Positions 60,872-64,000 of a DNA stretch of 64,000 nucleotides are shown here, one piece after another. The stretch spans positions 1 to 64,000 of the forward strand of contig NZ_PQIA01000030.1 in the NCBI RefSeq assembly GCF_003385235.1, read 5' to 3'. The notes under the pieces were generated by a model. It was not told where the DNA came from, made no database searches, and saw only the letters and a list, made by a program, of their open reading frames with translations. Source of the stretch: Amycolatopsis circi (lineage in GTDB: Bacteria > Actinomycetota > Actinomycetes > Mycobacteriales > Pseudonocardiaceae). The position numbers and the translations under genes were made by a program. Numbering within the stretch: position 1 is the stretch's first letter; every line of letters starts with the position of its first letter.

Positions 60872-62056
60872 GTGGTGGTGCACAGTGCGGTGCCTCCGGG
60901 CCGCAACCTGCCCACCCACGCCCGCGACCTGGTCCGGATGCACGAAGCCGTCATCGGCGGCAGCCGTCCCGCGGTGCCGCCGCGACCGCTCGTCTCGCGC
61001 TCCTGGTCCCGTGTGCTGAGCCTCGGCCTGACCGCCGACGGAATGAACACCCGCGATTCGGTGCCCGGCGACGAGGTCGAACGCCGCCGGCACGGCTCTC
61101 CGCTGCGGCACATCATCGAAGACCTCCGCCAGGTCGTCGGCGCGACCTCCGATTCGGCACACATGCTGCTGGTAGTCACCGACGCCGACGGCATCATCCT
61201 GTGGCGCGAAGGCTCGTCCGCCGTCCGGCGCAAAGCGGACACGCTGGGCTTCACCGAAGGCTCCGAATGGACCGAATCCCGCGTCGGCACCAACGCGATC
61301 GGCACCGCCCTCGCCGAAGCCGCGCCCATCGAACTCCTCGCCGGCGAACACTTCGAGCAGAACCAGCACCCGTGGTACTGCACCGCCTCGCCGATCCACG
61401 ACCCGCGCACCGGCGAACTGCTCGGCGTCATCGACGTCAGCGGCCCGGCCCTGACCCTGCACCCGGCCATCGGAGCCCTCGTCGAAACCGGCAAGCGGCT
61501 GGCCGAATCCGAACTGTGGCGCACCCACCGCCAACGCCTCGAACGACTGCGCCAGATGGCTGAACCTGTCCTGTCGTCCGGCCCCGCGCTGGTCGTGGAC
61601 GAGGACGGCTGGGTCGCGCACAGCGTCGGCGTCTCCGCGGGCGAACGCATCGCCGCCCCGAAAGCCGGTCAGGTGGTCGCCGTCCCCGGCCTGGGCGCCT
61701 GCCTCCCCGAACCCATCGCCGACGGCTGGCTGGTCCGCCCCGCCGACCCGGCCCGCACCGTCCGGCTCGACCTGGACCTCACGCCCGCACCCCTGCTCAG
61801 CCTCCGAGCAGGCGACACCGGCTGGCGCCGCCCGATCACCAAACGACACGCGGAAATCCTGGTCCGCCTGGAAAAGGCCGGCCGCGACGGCCTGTCCGCG
61901 GTCGCACTGAGCCACGCGTTGTACGGAGACGCCGAACACCTGGTCACCGTCCGCGCCGAAGTGTCGCGTCTGCGTCGCCTGCTGGGCGCCATCGTCGACA
62001 CCCGCCCCTACCGCCTGGCCGAAGGCGTGCGCATGACTGTCCACGCAGGACAGTGA
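60872..62056 (+). CDS. GAF-domain transcription regulator (AcoR-like)
   Basis: A 394-residue protein. Residues about 55-190 form a GAF sensor domain ('RRKADTLGFTEGSEWTESRV', 'GTNAIGTALAEAAPIELLAG' and HPWYCTASPIHDP). The C-terminal 75 residues look like a winged HTH (KRHAEILVRLEKAGRDGLSA, then VTVRAEVSRLRRLLG). There is no AAA+ sigma-54 domain, as usual in actinomycetes. The GTG at 60,872 is chosen because GGGAGG lies just upstream. It is divergent from the flavin monooxygenase and probably controls it. Confidence 0.85.
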   Translation: MVVHSAVPPGRNLPTHARDLVRMHEAVIGGSRPAVPPRPLVSRSWSRVLSLGLTADGMNTRDSVPGDEVERRRHGSPLRHIIEDLRQVVGATSDSAHMLLVVTDADGIILWREGSSAVRRKADTLGFTEGSEWTESRVGTNAIGTALAEAAPIELLAGEHFEQNQHPWYCTASPIHDPRTGELLGVIDVSGPALTLHPAIGALVETGKRLAESELWRTHRQRLERLRQMAEPVLSSGPALVVDEDGWVAHSVGVSAGERIAAPKAGQVVAVPGLGACLPEPIADGWLVRPADPARTVRLDLDLTPAPLLSLRAGDTGWRRPITKRHAEILVRLEKAGRDGLSAVALSHALYGDAEHLVTVRAEVSRLRRLLGAIVDTRPYRLAEGVRMTVHAGQ

Positions 62057-62139
62057 CCAGCGAAGTCCCCGAAACCGGGCCCCCTGTCCGGCGTCGCCGA
62101 GGCGTCCGCTAATGTTTACGACACGTTGCACAGCAGCAA

Positions 62140-62211
62140 GCGCGATTAGCTCAGCGGGAGAGCGCTTCCCTGACACGGAAGAGGTCACTGGTTCAATCCC
62201 AGTATCGCGCA
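62140..62211 (+). tRNA. tRNA-Val (GAC)
   Basis: A 72-base tRNA. Acceptor strands GCGCGAT and ATCGCGC pair fully. The anticodon stem is CTTCC/GGAAG with loop CTGACAC, anticodon GAC. The T-arm CTGG-TTCAATC-CCAG is intact. CCA is not encoded. Confidence 0.97.
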
Positions 62212-62245
62212 CTCCAGTCCACCCCAGGCTGGTGCGTTGCACAAC

Positions 62246-62317
62246 GGGCGATTAGCTCAGGGGGAGAGCGCTTCGTTCACACCGAAGAGGTCACTGGTTC
62301 GATCCCAGTATCGCCCA
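62246..62317 (+). tRNA. tRNA-Val (CAC)
   Basis: A 72-base tRNA. Acceptor strands GGGCGAT and ATCGCCC pair fully. The anticodon stem is CTTCG/CGAAG with loop TTCACAC, anticodon CAC. It is 34 bases after the first tRNA-Val and likely co-transcribed. CCA is not encoded. Confidence 0.97.
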
Positions 62318-62427
62318 CTCGACTCGAGGCGATCTGTGCCCGCACAAAGCGCGGGCCGGGTCGTCTCGTCGTGTTTTCTGGGGGTGCAACCCCCAGGCCC
62401 CGCCCGGAGGGCTTCGCCCCCGGACCC

Positions 62428-62553
62428 CTGCCCGCGATCGGTCCCGTTGTGTTCTTCGGTTCCGGCCCCCTGCCCGCGATCGGTCCCGTTGTGTTCTTCG
62501 GTTCCGGCCCCCTGTCCGTGGCCGGTCGCGTCGTGTTTTTTCGGTTCTGGTGG
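62428..62553. repeat. 42-bp tandem repeat, about three copies
   Basis: Units begin at 62,428, 62,470 and 62,512 with CTGCCCGCGATCGG (the third is diverged to CTGTCCGTGGCCGG) and share GTTGTGTTCTTCGGTTC. The period of 42 keeps a reading frame open (GPLPAIGPVVFFGS repeated), but no ribosome site or domain accompanies it. It is probably non-coding. It follows the tRNA genes. Confidence 0.75.
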
Positions 62554-62690
62554 GATTCGTTGTCAGTCTCGCCGGATTCGGCTGGTGCCGGTGTGGTTCG
62601 CGGGCTCGTTCAGTCGAGTTCGCCGGTGTGGGTGGCGTTCGCGATCAGTCCTGGCGCGCGGGGAGCCCCTCACCCACAGGCGAGCAGGGC

Positions 62691-62927
62691 CGTGAGGGGT
62701 CCCTTCACGGACTCTGATTGATGCCCGCATGACTGTTTTCTCAGGTCCGTGAGGGGAACCCTGAGGGACTCAGAGTCCCTCAGGGTTCCCCTCACGGACG
62801 GCACATCGCGCACCGGCCTCGCTGGCTCCCGCGGCCAGGACAAACACACCTCAAGCCGCACCCGCAGCGCCGCTTCAAGTCCCTGGCATTGGACTCTGAT
62901 TCCCTCAAGGGGCCCGTCACGGACCGC
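62691..62927. repeat. Palindromic repeat family including a perfect 27-bp-arm palindrome
   Basis: From 62,746 to 62,800, two 27-base arms are exact reverse complements around a single central A (arm start GTCCGTGAGGGGAACC). Two related half-elements flank it: GTGAGGGGTCCCTTCACGG followed by ACTCTGATT near 62,693-62,719, and ACTCTGATTCCCTCAAGG followed by CACGGACC near 62,890-62,927. All share the words GTGAGGGG, CACGGAC and ACTCTGA. Intergenic; no gene. It could be a REP-type element, a protein-binding site or a structured RNA. Confidence 0.88.
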
Positions 62928-62989
62928 CCATTGCCGGTGCCGGTGCCGTTCCGCCCACGTCCGCCAGTGTGGTCGCTGCGGGGTTTGGG

Positions 62990-63532
62990 TTACCTAGTGC
63001 TTTTTGCTCGGTTCGCGGCGGTGTTTCTCGTTTTTTTGGCGCGGCCGTGTTCGGTCAGCAGGGCGAGGACCTCTTGCGAAGCGGAGAAGTCGGCCAGGCG
63101 CCGTTGCATCCAGTCGCTCGCCGAGGCAAGGGCGGCAGCGTCCGGGGTCTGGCCGTTTTCGGTTTCCAGCCACAGTTCCCAGTCCCGCACCCGCTGCCGG
63201 ACGAACTCGCGGTCCTTCGGCGGCGTCAGCCGGTCCGACTCCGCGATGATTCCCGCCGCCTGCTGCCGGAACTCCACCGGGTCGGCAGTCTCCCCCGCGA
63301 CCTGGTCGACCAGCTCCACCACCGCGGTCTTGGCCGTCAGCGGTTCCGGATCCCGCACCAGCACCGCCGCCAGTGCGCGCGGATCCGCCCCGCCGCGCGC
63401 CGCGATGACGCGGCGGTAGGCGGCGGAGCGGACGTGCTCGTCCGCGACCGCCGCGTCGACCTCGACGTCGGTCAGCCCGGCGGCCTCGAACAACGCGGTC
63501 AGATCGGCGCGCAACGTCGTCACTTCGTACAT
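62990..63532 (-). CDS. Probable immunity protein of the Rhs toxin
   Basis: A 180-residue helical, acidic protein with a basic tail (KKTRNTAANRAKSTR). Helical repeats such as YRRVIAARGGADPRALAAVL resemble HEAT-like immunity proteins. Its ATG at 63,532 overlaps the end of the Rhs gene by 13 bases, the standard toxin-immunity arrangement. No specific family is recognised, so the role rests on position. Confidence 0.65.
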   Translation of the reverse strand: MYEVTTLRADLTALFEAAGLTDVEVDAAVADEHVRSAAYRRVIAARGGADPRALAAVLVRDPEPLTAKTAVVELVDQVAGETADPVEFRQQAAGIIAESDRLTPPKDREFVRQRVRDWELWLETENGQTPDAAALASASDWMQRRLADFSASQEVLALLTEHGRAKKTRNTAANRAKSTR

Positions 63533-64000
63533 CCTTTTGCGGCCCGCTTCCGCTCTTCCTCGGCCTTTTCGTCCGCCTGGTTTCGCCTGCCGAGCTTGCG
63601 GACGGCCTTCCGGACTTCTTTTTTGTATTCTCCCACCACGGCCCGCTGCTTGCCCGAAAGCTCCGGCTGGCCGTCGATCGGATGGCCGTTCGGCCCGATC
63701 CGCACCTCGCGGCCCCCGCCGCCGGTGACGTGCGCGTGCGCGGGCTTGTCGGCGTCGTACTCGTGCACCACGATGTGCACGCCGTTCTTGCTGACGTCGA
63801 GCAGCGAAAGACCGAGCGGGTCGAGCCAGGTCAGCGGGTTGGGCACGTAGCTGTGCGGCCAGTACCCGCCGGCGAGGCCCACCGGGTCGGCGCTGAAATA
63901 CCGAGCGGTTTCCGGGTCGTAGTAACGGAAATAGTTGTAGTTGAGCCCCGATTCGGAATCGGCGTACTGGCCGGGGAACCGCAGCGGCGTCGTCGTCGTG
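63520..64000 (-). CDS. Rhs-family toxin, C-terminal part
   Basis: The reading frame enters from beyond 64,000. The core end reads RYYDPETARYFSADPVGLAG, then 'YVPNPLTWLDPLGL', the conserved Rhs/YD-repeat boundary. The variable toxin tail (about 95 residues) follows, with 'HIVVHEYDADKPAHAHVTGG' and a Lys/Arg-rich end. His-rich HAHV could be catalytic; I do not recognise the toxin family. Toxins of this type are delivered to neighbouring cells. The adjacent gene is probably the immunity protein. Confidence 0.82.
   Translation of the reverse strand, partial: TTTTPLRFPGQYADSESGLNYNYFRYYDPETARYFSADPVGLAGGYWPHSYVPNPLTWLDPLGLSLLDVSKNGVHIVVHEYDADKPAHAHVTGGGGREVRIGPNGHPIDGQPELSGKQRAVVGEYKKEVRKAVRKLGRRNQADEKAEEERKRAAKGCTK

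Noticed and set aside
62371..62721. Repeat protein encoded by the 42-base tandem repeat
   Set aside because: It has no ribosome site, codon bias or domain, and the repeat is best explained as non-coding DNA whose length happens to be divisible by three.

Overview
The window is very GC-rich DNA from an actinomycete, most likely a member of the Pseudonocardiaceae (Amycolatopsis-like). The reasons are the codon usage, frequent leaderless or GTG starts, a DUF3558 lipoprotein, an HTH-NACHT-membrane protein, a MocR regulator and an Rhs toxin. The genus is an inference from gene content; no marker gene such as 16S rRNA is present.

Positions 1 to about 29,690 are the right-hand part of an integrated siphovirus-type prophage whose left end lies outside the window. 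Almost all of it reads leftward. From left to right it holds the late genes (a structural-protein fragment, MuF head protein, portal, large and small terminase, HNH endonuclease), then small accessory genes (an RNxxxH-motif protein, an MmpS-like membrane protein, a GNAT-like protein). Next comes a tightly packed early operon whose genes overlap by 4-8 bases. It includes two DNA methyltransferases, a PD-(D/E)XK nuclease-like protein, a replication-initiator-like protein, a YqaJ exonuclease, a LuxR-type HTH protein, a J-domain-like protein and a DUF5131 protein. The lysogeny module follows: antirepressor, excisionase-like HTH, Cro-like HTH, then the divergent repressor, a membrane protein and a tyrosine integrase. 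The integrase is followed by the 3' end of a tRNA gene (29,652-29,686), which marks the attachment site.

From 29.7 to 45 kb lies chromosomal DNA with accessory features: two diverged copies of an unrecognised small gene (29,998 and 37,842), gene remnants, a lipoprotein, and a catabolic cluster (two amidohydrolases, an aldehyde dehydrogenase and a LysR regulator). There is also a HTH-citrate synthase fusion divergent from an MFS transporter, a DEDDh-TerB-BRCT nuclease with a tiny coupled upstream gene, and an XRE-DUF4291 fusion protein. A partial copy of the XRE domain of that fusion survives at 38.2 kb.

From 45 to 64 kb the layout is ordinary chromosome: oxidoreductase and CocE hydrolase, three secreted hydrolases in a row, a HTH-NACHT membrane protein, and an EamA exporter whose start codon overlaps that of a divergent MocR regulator. 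These are followed by an acyl-CoA ligase, a flavin monooxygenase with a divergent GAF regulator, two tRNA-Val genes, a repeat-rich non-coding stretch with a perfect 27-bp-arm palindrome, and the C-terminal end of an Rhs toxin with a probable immunity gene.
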